Numbered from the stretch's first letter, positions 9,912 to 22,333 are shown. The stretch: 64,000 nucleotides of DNA from Nigrospora sphaerica (GCA_018287875.1 JAGVVL010000001.1:4898001-4962000); one strand, 5' to 3'. Notes: generated by a model not told the origin, from the letters alone. Made by a program: numbers and translations.

Positions 9912-12821
9912 GGTGATGGTGTGAGGATGATTTGGGCGCGTTGCGCGCTGCCCGTTCTCGCCAATGGCAGCTTTTTTACTGCCGGTCGTCGGCTGCTTGC
10001 TTTTCCCTCGTAGAATGGCTGCCGCTCCGGGATTTCGCGGATGAGCAGGGGGGGACGTGTGTGGACAAGGCGAGGCGGCTTTGTTTGGGGGCTCGAGCTG
10101 CTGCTGCTGGGCGGCAGAAAAAAACAAAACAAAAGCCCCAAGCAAGACTGTCTCTGCCTGGCGGGCCGGGAATAGGTACGGCGCCGCACAGAGTCGCACA
10201 GAAAGACAAAGGCCGAAGTGACGGGCGGCAGGCGGTATCGCAAGACCACAAGGCGGCGGATCCCCCACTTACACCAAGTGCAAGTTGTGCGGTGTGCGCG
10301 GTGCGGGTGGGCGCGCACGCGTCTCCCAGCAACACCAGCGGTCAGGTCGGGGAGAAGGGGCTCTGGGCAAAACGAGAGGATGCGACGGCGATAGACGACG
10401 CTCTCCAATATGACTAGGCAGACGAGGAAGACGTGAGGAAGGGAAGGGAAGAAGGGGTCTGTTCTGGTCCCGGCCGTCGTGGGTGCGAACGCATGTGGGA
10501 AAAAGGCTGCTAATGCACGTCTTGCGCCTTTGGGGCCGGTTTGTGATCCCCAACCTCCTCGGTCCTTCCAGTCGAATTCCTCGCCCACCTCACCTACGAA
10601 AAGGGCTATATCTCGGCGGCCCAAACCAGGCGAAATGCGCGGGGTCGGGCAGGGCGGGTATCGCGACCACCACCAGCTCGTGCGGGCTGTGTCATAGGCG
10701 GAAACCGAGGGGGTTGGGATCTCACGAAATCCTCCCAAGGACCAGGCCAGCGACAGGGGGGGGGGGTTCAGGCCGTCCATCATAGGCGTCACTCGCCCGC
10801 CCGCGGCCCTGTTTTCCAGTCTCGGTCCTATACCAAAATACCCTCTACCCACCGGGGTAATGGATGGTCAGGTACCGTCGCCCAAGTGGGCTGTCGGCCG
10901 CGCTGCGTTGGCATCCCACGGCGAATACCTGCATCATCGATCCGTCCGCCCTCTCCGGCCCAGGGGGCGGGCCATCGTGTAGGTACGAATAGCTCCAGCT
11001 CGAGAGCTGGCTACGGGCCGGTTGCTGGGAGACCCAGTTTCTTCGACGCAGGGGCCGCTAGCGCCGTCCCCGTCGTACATGAATCCCAAGTGCCCAGAAG
11101 GCCGGTAAGAGCCTGTATTTCCATTCTGGGTCTCACCGTTTCTTCCAGCGATGGCAATGGGAGTGATGTGACGGATAGCAAGATGGATGCTAGGTGAGTA
11201 TGCAGCAGGCGCCCCACCGCCCTACGCCGATGAAGATGGTAGAAACATACTCGCTTCCAGAAAGGTGGCAGCCCTGGTTAGGGCAGTGGTGCTTGGCAGC
11301 CATTGTGTCCGGCCCAGGAATTGACTTGGAACTTCCCGTCCGCTCTGGCTGGCTCGCCATGTCTTCCGTATGGAGGGTAGACCAACAGCAATTCTGGCCT
11401 ACAACAATTCCCGGTGTAAGCACCACAGCCTTCGCCCTGCTGCTATAGGCCAAGCCGGCGTTAGGTATTGCCTCTCGATGGATCGTGCACCCATCGTCGC
11501 CGGTCCTGTTCACCGGGCCTCGGTGTTTCGCTTGGGCATTCACCCGATCGACTGCCTATCTGGCCCATGTACCCGAGCCCGTATAATATCGCTCACTGCC
11601 GACAGATTGGGGAAACCTGGCCTCCATACGAGGGAGCAGCTCAGCTCAACCCCCTCCATACCCCCCCCCTTCCCCTCACCCCTCCTCGGGCTGCCTTGGA
11701 TGGATGTGCATGGAGCTGTAGCCGCCATCGCCCGAACCTTCGAGATTGAGAACAAGCGGTACGCTACCAACCATCAATGCGTTGCATCGTACTCACGAAA
11801 TGGAGCGAGCTATGGTGGACGGACTGCGCAAACACCAGGCCACCAGCCCTACCGCTAAAAACACCCTCTGCACGTACTTAGGCTGTAGGACGACATTTCC
11901 ATCGACCGAGCGCTCCTAAGCCAGCCTGTCATCCACACCTATACCGAGTTTTCGCGATGCAATGGATATGCATCTCTCCCTACCTGCCTACGTACTGGCA
12001 GGGATTGGGCTAGAAAGGTCCGGTCGAGACTAAATCAACCGAGAGATGGAGCACCTCTTCAAAAGCTATAAGGCCTATCCATGAGACAGCTCTGTCCTCT
12101 GTATAGGAGCAACAGCTGCGATAAAGGTATTTTCGTCGAAACGGCGGCGAAGGGTCACAGCCACGTGCGGACAGCGACTGGAGGGGAAGCCAGCCCTATG
12201 GACGTCGCCATTTGCAATGCTCACGTTCATGGCGATGCCGATCGTCGGCCACACACTGGTCTTTTGTCTCATGGGAGCCTGGGCGTACGTAAGTGATGGT
12301 GTCGAGGCTCGAGATCATGGCATTACGGAGATGATTTCTTAGGGACCCATGAGCCTATGAATTGCTCTCGCGACATGTGAATCTCCTGTTTTCCTGTTGT
12401 AAAATACAATTTGGTGGTCAATATACTTGGTTATATTTGTACTTCACGCATGGGCTCGAGGTTGGACTGGAGATGATTATGTAGAGGTAGGTTCCCTACA
12501 TGTAAGGTCGCCAGGGTCATCGGCTCCACTAATCCTCTCCGTCACACCGCACGGGTCACTCTGAGCTTACCAGGCAGTTCCGCTCCCGTCCCAGCAGCAG
12601 CAGCAGCCCTGCCCCGGTGCAGCAACATCATCGGGCTGGAAGTTGACGTTGCCGCATCGCCCAGCTCCATCATCACCATCATCACTCCTTTGGAGAGCTT
12701 CATCTGCCCCGAGCACGGTTACCCAAGTGCCGAACCTACCTACCTACCCCCCCCCGCATCTCACGCCCCCGACTATACCGACTCGCAGCGCCGGCGAGAG
12801 AGGCACTTGATCCCCGCCGCC
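9912..12821. other. Divergent intergenic region, 2.9 kb
   Basis: 5' flanks of the surface-protein gene and of VMA13. Several frames of 100-340 codons are open on both strands near 9.8-10.9 kb, but they lack recognisable motifs and overlap each other, as expected for GC-rich sequence. An 11-base G run lies at 10756-10766. A cag-rich stretch (12594-12606) and cctacctacc repeats (12735-12746) precede VMA13. No RNA gene seen. Confidence 0.55.
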
Positions 12822-14524
12822 ATGTCGCTCGAACCGCCCCCATACCTCAGCTCGCTGCAGAACAACATCCGGCAGCGCCCGATACCCTGGGAAGGTGCCG
12901 CTAGGGTCGGCACCGTTACCGAGGCCCAGCTGGCCCAGATTCGTGCCGTCGACAAGGTGCGCAAGGAGCAGCGGAGGCAGGTGGTCGAAGCCGATCTCGA
13001 CGGCTACCGGATACTCTTTGTCGGCGGCAATGGCCAGCCAAGCGTGCTGGAGTCGGCCAGCAAGCGCCCTGAGGTACTGCAGTACCTCCTGGTCCTGCTG
13101 AGCGATCTGCTCGATGGTACGTTTGTTGCCCCTCCGGTGAGCGAAGCAGAAATGAACGCACGTCTGCCGCGCTGCCCCATGGAAACAATGTGGTTGTCCA
13201 CTTCGAACATGCGCCCATATGCTACTCCCACCCTGTCCTCCTGCCCCTTCCTCGTTGCTTGCCGATTGCTCTTAGTATGCGTGCGCTGGGAACCCACGGA
13301 ATCTATGCTGACCTACGGCATGTACAGCGGTTCCGACTCTGGCCAAGGCCCTCTTCGAAACCTCAGACCCCTACAAGCATTTCCTACCTCTTTTGGCGCA
13401 CTCGAACAACGCCGAAGACCCGATTCCCCTATTGACGTCCACTGTGCTTGCCACGCTCATGGCCCGATCCGGCGACGAGTCGCCGGCCACCGAGCACGCC
13501 CTGCCCCTGATCCTGAGCTACCTGTGCGGGCTGGCCAAGAACTCGGCGGATGCCGGGTTGCAAGACATCGCCGTCACGGTTTATTCCTCGCTGCTGTACG
13601 GCCGCGCCTCTCGACAGCTGTTCTGGAAGCAGCGTAGCGAAACGGTAGCCCCGCTCATCGACATTTTGAGGAAAGCCGCCGGCATTGGCGCCGATACCTC
13701 GGCCAGTCTTTGGAGCGGAAACACTACCTCGAGGGCCGCTGGTTTTGAAGGTTCCATGGGAGGCGGAGTGGGCTTGCAGCTGCTGTACCACGTCTTGCTG
13801 GTAATGTGGCAGCTGAGCTTCGAGGCCGAGGACATTGGCGCTGAGATGGACGAGTGAGTACATATCCCTCTCGGGCCCCGCAGGGCCGTTGGCTGACGAG
13901 CTGCGCAGTGAATATGACGTAGTTATTCTATACACCCAGCTGCTTCGCCTCTCTCCCAAGGAGAAGACGACGCGGCTGGTGCTATCAACGCTCTACAACC
14001 TCCTCAGCACACAATCCAACGCCCTCCTTCCCACGGCCGTCCTGGCCCGGCTTCCGGCGGTGCTGCAGAATGTGAGCGGCCGCCACCTGACGGACCCCGA
14101 CTTGCAGGAAGATCTGGAGAAGCTCAAGGAGATGCTGGAAGACTATACCAAAACTAAGACGACGTTCGACGAATACGTTGCCGAAGTACGATCTGGTCAT
14201 CTGCGCTGGTCACCTCCACACCGGAACCAGACCTTCTGGGCGGAAAACGCACGCAAGATCCTCGAGTATGAAACGGGCGAGATCCCGCGCAAGATGGCCG
14301 AGATTATGAAGAAACCGTGGGACAACGACAAGGCCGTCCTGGCCATCGCATGCAATGATGTGGGATGTTTAGTCAAGGAGGTGCCCGAGAGGCGATACCA
14401 GCTGGAGAAGCTCGGCCTCAAGACCAGAGTCATGGAGCTGATGCAGGATCCCGACGAGAACGTGCGGTGGGAGAGCTTGAAAGCGCTGGGCGGGTGGCTC
14501 AAGTACAGCTTTGAGAACAACTAA
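12822..14524 (+). CDS. VMA13: V-type ATPase V1 subunit H (Vma13)
   Basis: Regulatory subunit of the vacuolar proton pump, needed to couple ATP hydrolysis by V1 to proton transport through Vo. Exons are 12822-13116, 13328-13853 and 13909-14524, giving 478 residues, the same length as yeast Vma13. The ATG at 12822 is the first in the frame compatible with the family (MSLEPPPYLSSLQNNIRQRP). The splices join LLDA to VPTLAKALFE and AEMD to DEYDVVILYTQLLRLSP. The C-terminal domain shows HRNQTFWAENARKI, then CNDVGCLVKEVPE and a final armadillo-like helix pair ending ALGGWLKYSFENN. Introns: 13117-13327 (GTACGT...CAG) and 13854-13908 (GTGAGT...CAG). Nothing unusual. Confidence 0.96.
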
Positions 14525-15560
14525 GTTTGCTCTTTGTGTTTTGGTAAAGGGCGTGACTGCGTGGTATCCAGTGTATCTACATATTCCCATGGTCACATCC
14601 ACAGGGGCGGGGGAAGGCAGTGATGCATCCAGGACGTTCCATGACAAAGCCAGCAAGCATCAGGAATTTGTTGAGGACGCCCAGGCGCGCAGCATACTCG
14701 GCATGACCAAGGGTCAGTAGTGGTGGACTCTCCCGTGGTATGAGTCCCCCCAATTTGGTGTATATGGTGACATTTTGACGGTCAGAGGTAATTTTGGTCG
14801 TGACCGTGATCACCGAGACGCCAGCCCCACGCGGCCAGGAGCCAGAGATACGGCGCATGATTCTTGTCGGCGGACGCCGTGGCCCGTTCGCGGCCCAGCA
14901 TTCAGCTAGGTTCCCAAGGACTTGGGATGTCAAGAACCCGGTGAAGCTGGCGTTGCATAGCGAAGTCAGTGTCCCAGAGAGGGGGGGGTTCATATACTCT
15001 TACGTAATAGATTCAAAAAGGGTCCGACGGGCTTTGGGGGAGGGCGCGGATACCCGCTCATTGACGATAAACCGTCGGCTAGGCACCGCACGTACCCCAG
15101 AAGCTACTACACCTACCCCAGACACACTGGCCGCGGATAGATTCCACTCGGCTTGCACCGGCAGCGGAGCAGCGATACGGGAAGGGGAGGGGCGAGGTAT
15201 CTCAGATAAAAGGCGACGGACGGCCAGTGGCGGTGCCGAAAGCGGTGCAGCGAGGCAACGAGACTACACACTCTGGGAGACCGACTTGTCCAAGGTAGGA
15301 AGTACTTTCCTGCGACATACCGGACAGGCCGCATTGATCTGTCGCACCTGCTTCCACTGCCTCCCCTGGAATCTTTAATACATAGCTCGGCCGACCGCTG
15401 GTCTCAAGAACCCCGAGACCGCCCTTCCGGTCTCCCCCGTCCCCTCCGACCGTGTCAATTGCTGCCAGGTCAGCAGACCAACTCGCGACGCCTCATCCCC
15501 TTTCCCCTCTTCATTACCTGGTTGCCCTGATCGCTCCTTTTCTTCTGTCTGGTTTCCACG
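14525..15560. other. Intergenic region VMA13/MMSDH
   Basis: The 3' flank of VMA13 and promoter of the dehydrogenase gene. Open frames here (for example 14794-15378) carry no recognisable motif. The stretch just before 15560 is pyrimidine-rich, common in fungal 5' leaders. Confidence 0.55.
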
Positions 15561-17370
15561 ATGCACCGCTTGTCCGTTTCGCGAGGCGTCCTTCTTAGTG
15601 CTGGCCGCGCCGCCTCCCGCCTTCCCTCGTCCGCCGCCTCGATTGCATCCCCGCTGCCAACGACCATGGCCTCCCGGGCTACGGCCTCGCGGCGCCTGGC
15701 CGCCACTGCCCAGCATCTCCGGCCGTACAGCGCTCTGGCGTCCACGGCCACCAGCTTTCCCCAGAACCACGAACAGATTGCCCAGCCGCAGGACACGCCG
15801 TGGTTCATCGACAACGAGTTCAAGGCCTCGCAGGCCGACAAGTGGATCGACCTTCACGACCCGGCGACCAACAACCTGGTGACCAGAGTCCCGCAGTCGA
15901 CCGACGCCGAGCTCCGGGCCGCCGTCGAGAGTGCCCAAAAGGCCTTCCCGGCATGGCGGAACACGAGCGTGCTCGCCCGTCAGCAGATTATGTTCAAGTT
16001 CGTGAACCTGGTCCGTGAGCACTGGGACCGCCTGGCCGCCAGCATCACGCTCGAGCAGGGCAAGACCTTTGCCGATGCCAAGGGCGACGTCCTGCGCGGA
16101 TTGCAGGTCGCCGAGGCTGCCTGCGCGGCACCAGAACTACTGAAGGGCGAGGTGCTTGAGGTGGCCAAAGACATGGAGACTAGGACGTACCGGGAGCCCT
16201 TGGGCGTGGTGGCTGCCATCTGCCCCTTTAGTGAGTTGCCACAACCCCCGTCCACACGCGCCGGCGGGGGGGTCTTCCGATATGCTTCTCTCGTGCTGAC
16301 GACGTACGCACCTAGACTTTCCCGCCATGATCCCGCTGTGGTGCATCCCCATTGCCACCGTCACGGGCAACACGCTGGTCCTCAAGCCGTCAGAGCGGGA
16401 CCCCGGCGCGGCCATGATCCTAGCCGAGCTGGCGCAGAAGGCCGGCTTTCCGCCGGGCGTCATCAACATCGTCCACGGGGCCCACCGTACCGTGGACTTC
16501 ATCCTGGACGCCCCCGAGATCAAGGCCATCAGCTTCGTCGGCGGCAACAAGGCGGGCGAGTACATTTTCAGCCGCGGCTCGGCCAACGGCAAGCGGGTAC
16601 AGGCCAACCTCGGGGCCAAGAACCACGCGGCCGTGCTTCCGGACTGCAACAAGAACCAGATGCTGAACTCGGTGGTGGGCGCCGCCTTTGGCGCCGCCGG
16701 CCAGCGGTGCATGGCCCTCAGCACGCTGGTCATGGTGGGCGAGACCAAGGACTGGCTCCCGGAGCTGGCCGAGCGCGCCAAGGCGCTGCAGGTCAACGGC
16801 GGCTTCGAGGCTGGCGCCGACCTGGGCCCCGTCATCTCGCCGCAGAGCAAGGAGCGCATCGAGAGCCTCATTGCCAGCGCCGAGCAGGAGGGCGCGACGA
16901 TCCTGCTCGACGGCCGGGGCTTCAAGCCCGAGAAGTACCCCAACGGCAACTGGGTTGGCCCCACCATCATCACCAACGTGACGCCCGAAATGAAGTGCTA
17001 CACCGAGGAGATCTTCGGGCCGGTGCTCGTGTGCCTCAACGTGGACACGCTGGACGAGGCCGTCGCCCTCATCAACAAGAACGAGTACGGAAACGGCACG
17101 GCCATCTTCACCAAGTCGGGCCCGACGGCCGAGACGTTCCGCAAGAACATCGAGGCGGGCCAGGTGGGCATCAACGTGCCGATCCCCGTGCCGCTGCCCA
17201 TGTTCTCCTTCACGGGCAACAAGAAGAGCATCGCCGGCGGCGGCGCCAACACCTTCTACGGCCGCCCGGGTATCAACTTCTACACGCAGTACAAGACGGT
17301 CACGGCCATGTGGTCGAGCGCCGACGCCATCTCGCAGAAAGCCGACGTGGCCATGCCCACGCACAGCTAG
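15561..17370 (+). CDS. Methylmalonate-semialdehyde dehydrogenase, mitochondrial
   Basis: CoA-acylating aldehyde dehydrogenase (ALDH6 family) that converts methylmalonate or malonate semialdehyde to propionyl- or acetyl-CoA in valine and thymine catabolism. Exons 15561-16230 and 16316-17370 give 574 residues. The N-terminus ([20 protein letters not shown] and on to about residue 60) is Arg/Ser/Ala-rich and lacks acids, as in a mitochondrial presequence. The splice joins AAICPF to [12 protein letters not shown]. Diagnostic motifs are [39 protein letters not shown] (catalytic Cys355), EEIFGPVL and [17 protein letters not shown]. Length exceeds the usual ~530 because of the long leader. The intron 16231-16315 is GTGAGT...TAG. 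Confidence 0.95.
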
Positions 17371-18073
17371 GCGGGGCAACCGCGAGCACTAGCTTGTTTG
17401 TTGGTGTAGATAAAACCAAGTAAATACTGTTTTCTGGCACCCAGGCCCGATGTCCAAAGGACCGTACGCGAAGTTCAGTGCAAGTAGAGCATTGCCTCAC
17501 GAATCGCGCAGTTTGGGCCCCTTTATAGTTGAAAGCAAGGGCTGTTGGCATGTGAGGCACCCTGGTTACGCTGCGTCGCGCAACCAACTACTAGGCCGTG
17601 AGTGAGTGAGTGCCTCCACGAGTGTGAGTGAGTAGGTGCGAACGTGTATAAGTGAGAAGGCGCGAACGTGTATAAGTGAGAAGGCGTGATGCGATCACGA
17701 GGTGGGGTTTCTGTCTTGGCCGATGGCAATTGAATTAGGGGAGACGCCAGATGGATCGCATGAAAAAGCGCCCGGGATTCGCGTCTTTCCAATCACCAGC
17801 TGACGGGACGGGCCTGACCACCTGCATTGCATCAGGTGCTTACTCCATGAGGCAACTACTAATCCGAGGTAGGTACATAAGGTCGAGGACCGACTTGTCG
17901 ACAGAGACACTTGACTTGCAGCTTCTGGCGACGGCAGCGCCCCCCCCCCCCTCTTCGGGTTAAACGCACGAGACTATCCCCCCCCCCGCCATCACAGTCT
18001 TGCTAAAGAAAGAGTTGCCATTCGCCGCCAGGGGACCGACGTCTTGTTAGGAAACCGACCGAATCGCTTGGCC
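17371..18073. other. Intergenic region with tandem repeat
   Basis: Holds the 3' flank of the dehydrogenase gene, a two-copy 24-bp tandem repeat (17638-17685), a 12-base C run (17940-17951) and a second C run near 17979-17987. No convincing gene. Confidence 0.6.
17638..17685. repeat. Two-copy 24-bp tandem repeat
   Basis: Two adjacent identical units beginning gcgaacgtgtataagtgag. They are preceded by a gagtgagtgagtg-type simple repeat (17600-17635). Intergenic, with no coding interpretation. Confidence 0.85.
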
Positions 18074-19756
18074 ATGTCGGCAATCAGCTCAGCAGCCGCG
18101 TCGACCCGCGACCTAACCGATCTTCCCCACGATGTGTTCCTACTAATTGTCTCGCTACTGTCCTCGAAAGACGCCGTTGTCTGCCGGGCCGTAAGCCGCG
18201 CTTGGCATCGCACGTTTACGGCGGACCACGTCTCGTCACTTTTGTTGAGGTGGCACTTCCCACACGCCAGAGAATCACGGGTGCCTTGCGCCACTGCCAC
18301 AACAAGAATAACTCCTACTCCTACTGCTTCTTCTACTATTACTACTTCTTCTTCTACCGCCGACGCCAGGAGCCGACGCGGTGGCAGCGCCGCCGTGTTC
18401 GCCCGGGTGGCCCGGCGCTATCATTACTTGCGAGCGGCCAAGCCGCGGCTGATCGAGAAGATCGATGTGGTGCGGGAGGCCGACCACGGTTTCCTCCACC
18501 GCGGCGTCGAGCCTTGGAACCGCAAATTGCGCTTTCACGAGAACACGGCCGCTTTCCAGTATAGGGACCCGACGTGGTGTATGGACGATGGCCTGCTCGT
18601 CTACCCTAACCCGGACGGCCGCTACCTGGCCTACGACGTGGCGACGCGGCGTCGCTTCCCCGTCCCCTTCGACGGCTCCGACAAGACGGTGAGACGGCTG
18701 CGGCTGGCTTGCGGCGTGCTCATCATCGAATGGTGTGAGCGCGAGCCATACCACCAGCTGAATGACCGGGAGACGGTGCACCGGCATTTTGCTACGGCGT
18801 ACGACGTGCACCGCCCCTCGTCGCGGTCCTCGTCGCGCTCCCCCAAGTCGTCCCTGGTCCGTTCGTCGGCTGACGCCTCGGCCTGGGCCGTCGTCTTCAG
18901 ATCCGAGTGGAAGATACATTTCCTCGGCCTGCCGATCAACGAGCACGACCGCTTCTTCTCGGCCCACTCGGCGACGCACTACGCGCTCTATCTTTGGCAG
19001 CCGAACCGCTCACCCTGGGGCGAAGACGAACCGCTGGAGCAGCTCACCATCTGGGACATCTCGTTCCCGTCGGCCTACAGGCCGTCCGAGGATCCGACGG
19101 GCTCCCAAAAGCCCGACATCGACCTCGGCCCCGTCGTTACCCGCCGCCTGTCCTGGCGGGACCTCAGGTTTCTGGGGCTCCGTCAGCGCCACACGCCGTC
19201 GATCCGACAGCTGCTGCTTGACGACGGCCATGTCTACGTGCACGGAGAGGACCACCGCTGGCTGTCGGGCCCGCACTCGTCGCTGCCGCTTCCGCGACAC
19301 CACACGGTCAGGTCGACAGGGATTCCCCTCGTCGGCCTGGGACCGTGCTGGTACGACGAGTGCTGCGCCGACGGCGACGTGCAGATGTCCTTCTGTCCGC
19401 GCTCGGGATCAGCTGCACCAAGCGACGCCAGTAGCTCGTGGGGCATGGGCCGCAGCAGCCGCTGGGCTCCCTGCTGGCGCCATGAGGAGTTTCCGTATCT
19501 GACTGTCACCGACATGACGGATAACAAAGCAGGCGTGCGGATCGTAGCTCGCCAATGTTTCATGATGGAGGCACTCTCGGTCTTTGTGGCGCCCCGCATC
19601 AGCGTCGAGCATGAACACGGGGACGAGCAGGGCTCCGAGGTCCGGTTTGCTGACGACATATGGTCCGAGGTGCTGAACAAGGGCCGCATCTACGGTGATG
19701 AGCGATGGATGGTGGGCGAAGACGCCCAGGGCCGAATCACCATCATCCGCTTTTGA
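18074..19756 (+). CDS. F-box protein
   Basis: Single-exon gene for a 560-residue protein starting at ATG 18074. An F-box-like segment spans about residues 14-50 (DLTDLPHDVFLLIVSLLSSK, then VCRAVSRAWHR), the Skp1-binding module of SCF ubiquitin ligases. After it comes a Thr/Pro/Ser-rich low-complexity stretch encoded by ctcctactcctact-type repeats (18305-18360). The remainder (about 120-560) is long and Trp/Arg-rich with no repeat or domain I can name, probably the substrate-binding part. Fungal genomes carry large fast-evolving families of such F-box proteins; the substrate is unknown. Third-position G/C bias matches the neighbours, supporting a real gene. A single exon is plausible but unconfirmed. 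Confidence 0.8.
   Translation: MSAISSAAASTRDLTDLPHDVFLLIVSLLSSKDAVVCRAVSRAWHRTFTADHVSSLLLRWHFPHARESRVPCATATTRITPTPTASSTITTSSSTADARSRRGGSAAVFARVARRYHYLRAAKPRLIEKIDVVREADHGFLHRGVEPWNRKLRFHENTAAFQYRDPTWCMDDGLLVYPNPDGRYLAYDVATRRRFPVPFDGSDKTVRRLRLACGVLIIEWCEREPYHQLNDRETVHRHFATAYDVHRPSSRSSSRSPKSSLVRSSADASAWAVVFRSEWKIHFLGLPINEHDRFFSAHSATHYALYLWQPNRSPWGEDEPLEQLTIWDISFPSAYRPSEDPTGSQKPDIDLGPVVTRRLSWRDLRFLGLRQRHTPSIRQLLLDDGHVYVHGEDHRWLSGPHSSLPLPRHHTVRSTGIPLVGLGPCWYDECCADGDVQMSFCPRSGSAAPSDASSSWGMGRSSRWAPCWRHEEFPYLTVTDMTDNKAGVRIVARQCFMMEALSVFVAPRISVEHEHGDEQGSEVRFADDIWSEVLNKGRIYGDERWMVGEDAQGRITIIRF
18305..18360 (+). repeat. Trinucleotide-like CTA/CTT/CTC repeat in F-box gene
   Basis: Imperfect (actcct)/(cttcta) iterations encode a Thr/Pro/Ser run between the F-box and the C-terminal part. 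The repeat is in frame, so copy-number change would vary the linker. Confidence 0.75.
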
Positions 19757-20753
19757 CGGACGGGCCACTACTTGTCCACGCATGCTACCTTCTGCCCGAA
19801 GTTCGCGACACCCCAGGTCCGGGCCCCCTACGGAAGCCGCGTCGTGTTAGAGTACGAGGCTTGCGATGCGGAAACGCAGAGATCCAATGCAGCCAGGTTG
19901 CTTGATCTGGGGTTTGCTCCGCATGGCTGCCGCACCATGAGCCGGTCGGCTGCCGTCATGACGTGATATATTCGAAGCCAGCCATCCCTGACCAAGGCTT
20001 TTTGAAGCTAAGATGCATCGTCTTCAACAGGGGCAGTTTGCCAGCCTTCTGCTCTCAGTAGTGAATGCAAGGGAAGCCATTGACGGATGTTCATGCTCCC
20101 CGAGCCGATTCCTGCGTGTTCTTACAGGCCCGCACGCTCGATTGGTTGTTCAGGCTCGAGATGCAGCAGAGACTGCCACGGGTGGGGTTTCCAACGGAGC
20201 GCCGGCTTTCCCAGCGGGGAAGGGGGAGCCATATCCTGTTGATTTCGCGCATGTCCAAAAAGTATGTGTCAGAAGGCCATACACCCGAACATGTATATCC
20301 TTCCCACATGGGATGACAGGCACGCCTGTTGGGTGGAGGTTTGTTCCCGCTAGCCGCTCCACGGATGGGATGGCGGCATCCGTTATCGCTGACATGCACT
20401 TGTCATGGGTAGCATCGCCGACCGCCCTCCGAGAGAAGACCGCCGAGGGGCCGCGGGTGGGTTACGTGCAAGCCTTGGGGGCTCGCTCGATTTACTTCGC
20501 TTGCCGGAGAAGAAGTCCAAGTCGGGTCGGAATTCCCCGAGGCACAGAGAGATATGCCCCCACCATCCATGAGCTGCCTATCACATTGCACGATAGCATC
20601 GCGGGGGGGGTGCTCAGTCAGCCTTAAGTCTTTTGTGTAAATACTGCCCCTCCCCCGCCTGTCGGTGCTACCACCCGTCTTTCTCGGCTGGACAGCAGGA
20701 CAGCTATTCCGAGACGCGAACCCATCAAACCCGAGAGGCAAATAGCGGCCACT
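19757..20753. other. Intergenic region F-box/phosphatase-like gene
   Basis: About 1 kb of mixed composition. A 204-codon frame (20013-20627) crosses it but shows no recognisable motif and no codon bias, so I do not call a gene. The 5' leader of the next gene begins near 20.65 kb. Confidence 0.5.
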
Positions 20754-22333
20754 ATGGCCTGGAAACAGGTCGCTCTTCTATCCCTGGCGTCGGTGCTGCC
20801 GCTGGCCCAGGCCGAGACGGTGCTAGGCGTCTACATCTTCCACCGCCACGGAGACCGGACGCCCAAGAGCCTCAAGCCGACCAATCTCACGTCGTTGGGC
20901 GCCGAAGAGGTCTTCTCGTCGGGTGAATACTACCGCAACCGCTATGTGGCTGCTGATGCTGCCTCGCGCGTGGTCGGCCTGAGCCCCGACATCGCCGTTG
21001 CCTCCCAGGTCGACATCACGGCCCCGTCGGACGCGGTGCTCCAGAACTCGGCCCACGTCTTCGCACAGGCCCTCTACCCACCCGTGGGCGCCCTCTCGAC
21101 CGAGGAGCTGGCCAACGGCTCCTCGGTAGAGGCCCCCATGGGCGGCTCGCAGTATCTCCCCATCAGCGCCGTCGCCACGGCCGCGTCCAGCCAGGACTCG
21201 GAGAACAGCGCCTGGCTCCAGGGAAACAGCGGCTGCGGCAAGGCAATGGTCAGCTCCAACAACTATTTCGCCTCGACCGAGTATGCCCAGACGTACCGCG
21301 ACAGCAAGGCCGTAAGTCACGCCCCGTGCTTTTCTTCTTCCTCCCGTACTGCCTCTTTTCGATAGCAAACTAACAACCGGGCCCTCAAGTTCTACCATGA
21401 CCTGCTGCCCGTCATCCAGGGTACCTTCACCCCCGACCAGGCCAGCTTTAAGAACGGCTACACCAGTAAGCTGCCCCAGCCGGACCTCGGTCCAGGAGCG
21501 AGGGAACCGCTGACACGCTTCCAGTCTTCGACCTGATCAACGTGGCCCGGATCCACAACAAAACCATCCCCGCGTCGGACCTGCTCACCGACGACGCCAT
21601 GTGGCAGCTGACGCACCTCGCCAACGTTCACGAGTGGAACCTCGCCTTCAACGAGACGGAGCCGATTCGCGCCATTTCGGGCGCCGTCCTCGCCGGCCAG
21701 GTCGTTCAGCACCTCGAGGCCGCGCTGAAGGGCCAGAAGGCGCCACTGGCCATCCAATTTGGCGCTTATGCCAGCTTCTCGTCCTTCTTCGGCCTGGCGC
21801 AGCTGCACAAGAAGTCGACCGACTTCATGAGCATCGTCGACTACGCGTCGTCGATGGCCTTTGAGCTGGTGACCAACGCCACGGTGACGGAGGGCGCCGC
21901 CCCCGCGGCCGACGACGTCGCCGTGCGCTTTCTCTTCGCCAACGGCACCGCCGCCGAGCGTGCGCCCGAGCCCGTCGCCCTCTTCGGCCGCGACGAGACG
22001 GTCCTGCCCTGGCCCACCTTCCTGGCCGAGATGAGCAAGTTCGCCATCGCCGACACGCGCCGCTGGTGCACCGCCTGCGGCAACACGACGGGCACGTGCG
22101 CCCCCTTCGCCCCGGGCGCCGACGCCCCCGGCCCCGCCTCGGCTTCCGACGGCCGTGCCGGCCGCGCCCCCCTGGCGCCCGCCGTCGCCGGCGTCATCGG
22201 CGCCCTCGTCGCCCTCGTCGTGGTGCTTGGCGTCGAGGCCCTCGTCTACTTCCTGGCCGGCCTGCGCCTGGTCAAGAAGTCGACCCTGGCCCGCCACGCG
22301 CAGGCGGGCGCCGGCGACGTGTACAAGGCCTAA
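20754..22333 (+). CDS. Membrane-anchored histidine-phosphatase-like protein
   Basis: Member of the histidine phosphatase superfamily, branch 2 (acid phosphatase/phytase/MINPP type). Exons 20754-21311, 21390-21465 and 21525-22333 give 480 residues. A signal peptide (1-20) precedes the catalytic RHGDRTP motif (31-37) at the usual short distance. The splices join DSKA to FYHDLLPVI and NGYT to IFDLINVA. Near the C-terminus a hydrophobic span (about 432-461) is followed by a short basic tail, so the enzyme domain would face outside or the vacuole lumen. The HD dipeptide that supplies the proton donor in active branch-2 enzymes is not visible: its expected region reads QFGAYASFSSFFGL. It may be inactive or use another residue. 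Introns 21312-21389 (GTAAGT) and 21466-21524 (GTAAGC). Confidence 0.85.

Noticed and set aside
8841..10013. 390-codon plus-strand ORF antisense to the surface-protein gene
   Set aside because: Ala/Gly/Arg-rich shadow of a GC-biased coding strand.
9839..10852. 337-codon minus-strand ORF upstream of the surface-protein gene
   Set aside because: Overlaps the surface-protein coding start in another frame; no motif, low-complexity composition.
16420..17379. 319-codon minus-strand ORF over the dehydrogenase gene
   Set aside because: Antisense shadow of a strongly biased coding exon.
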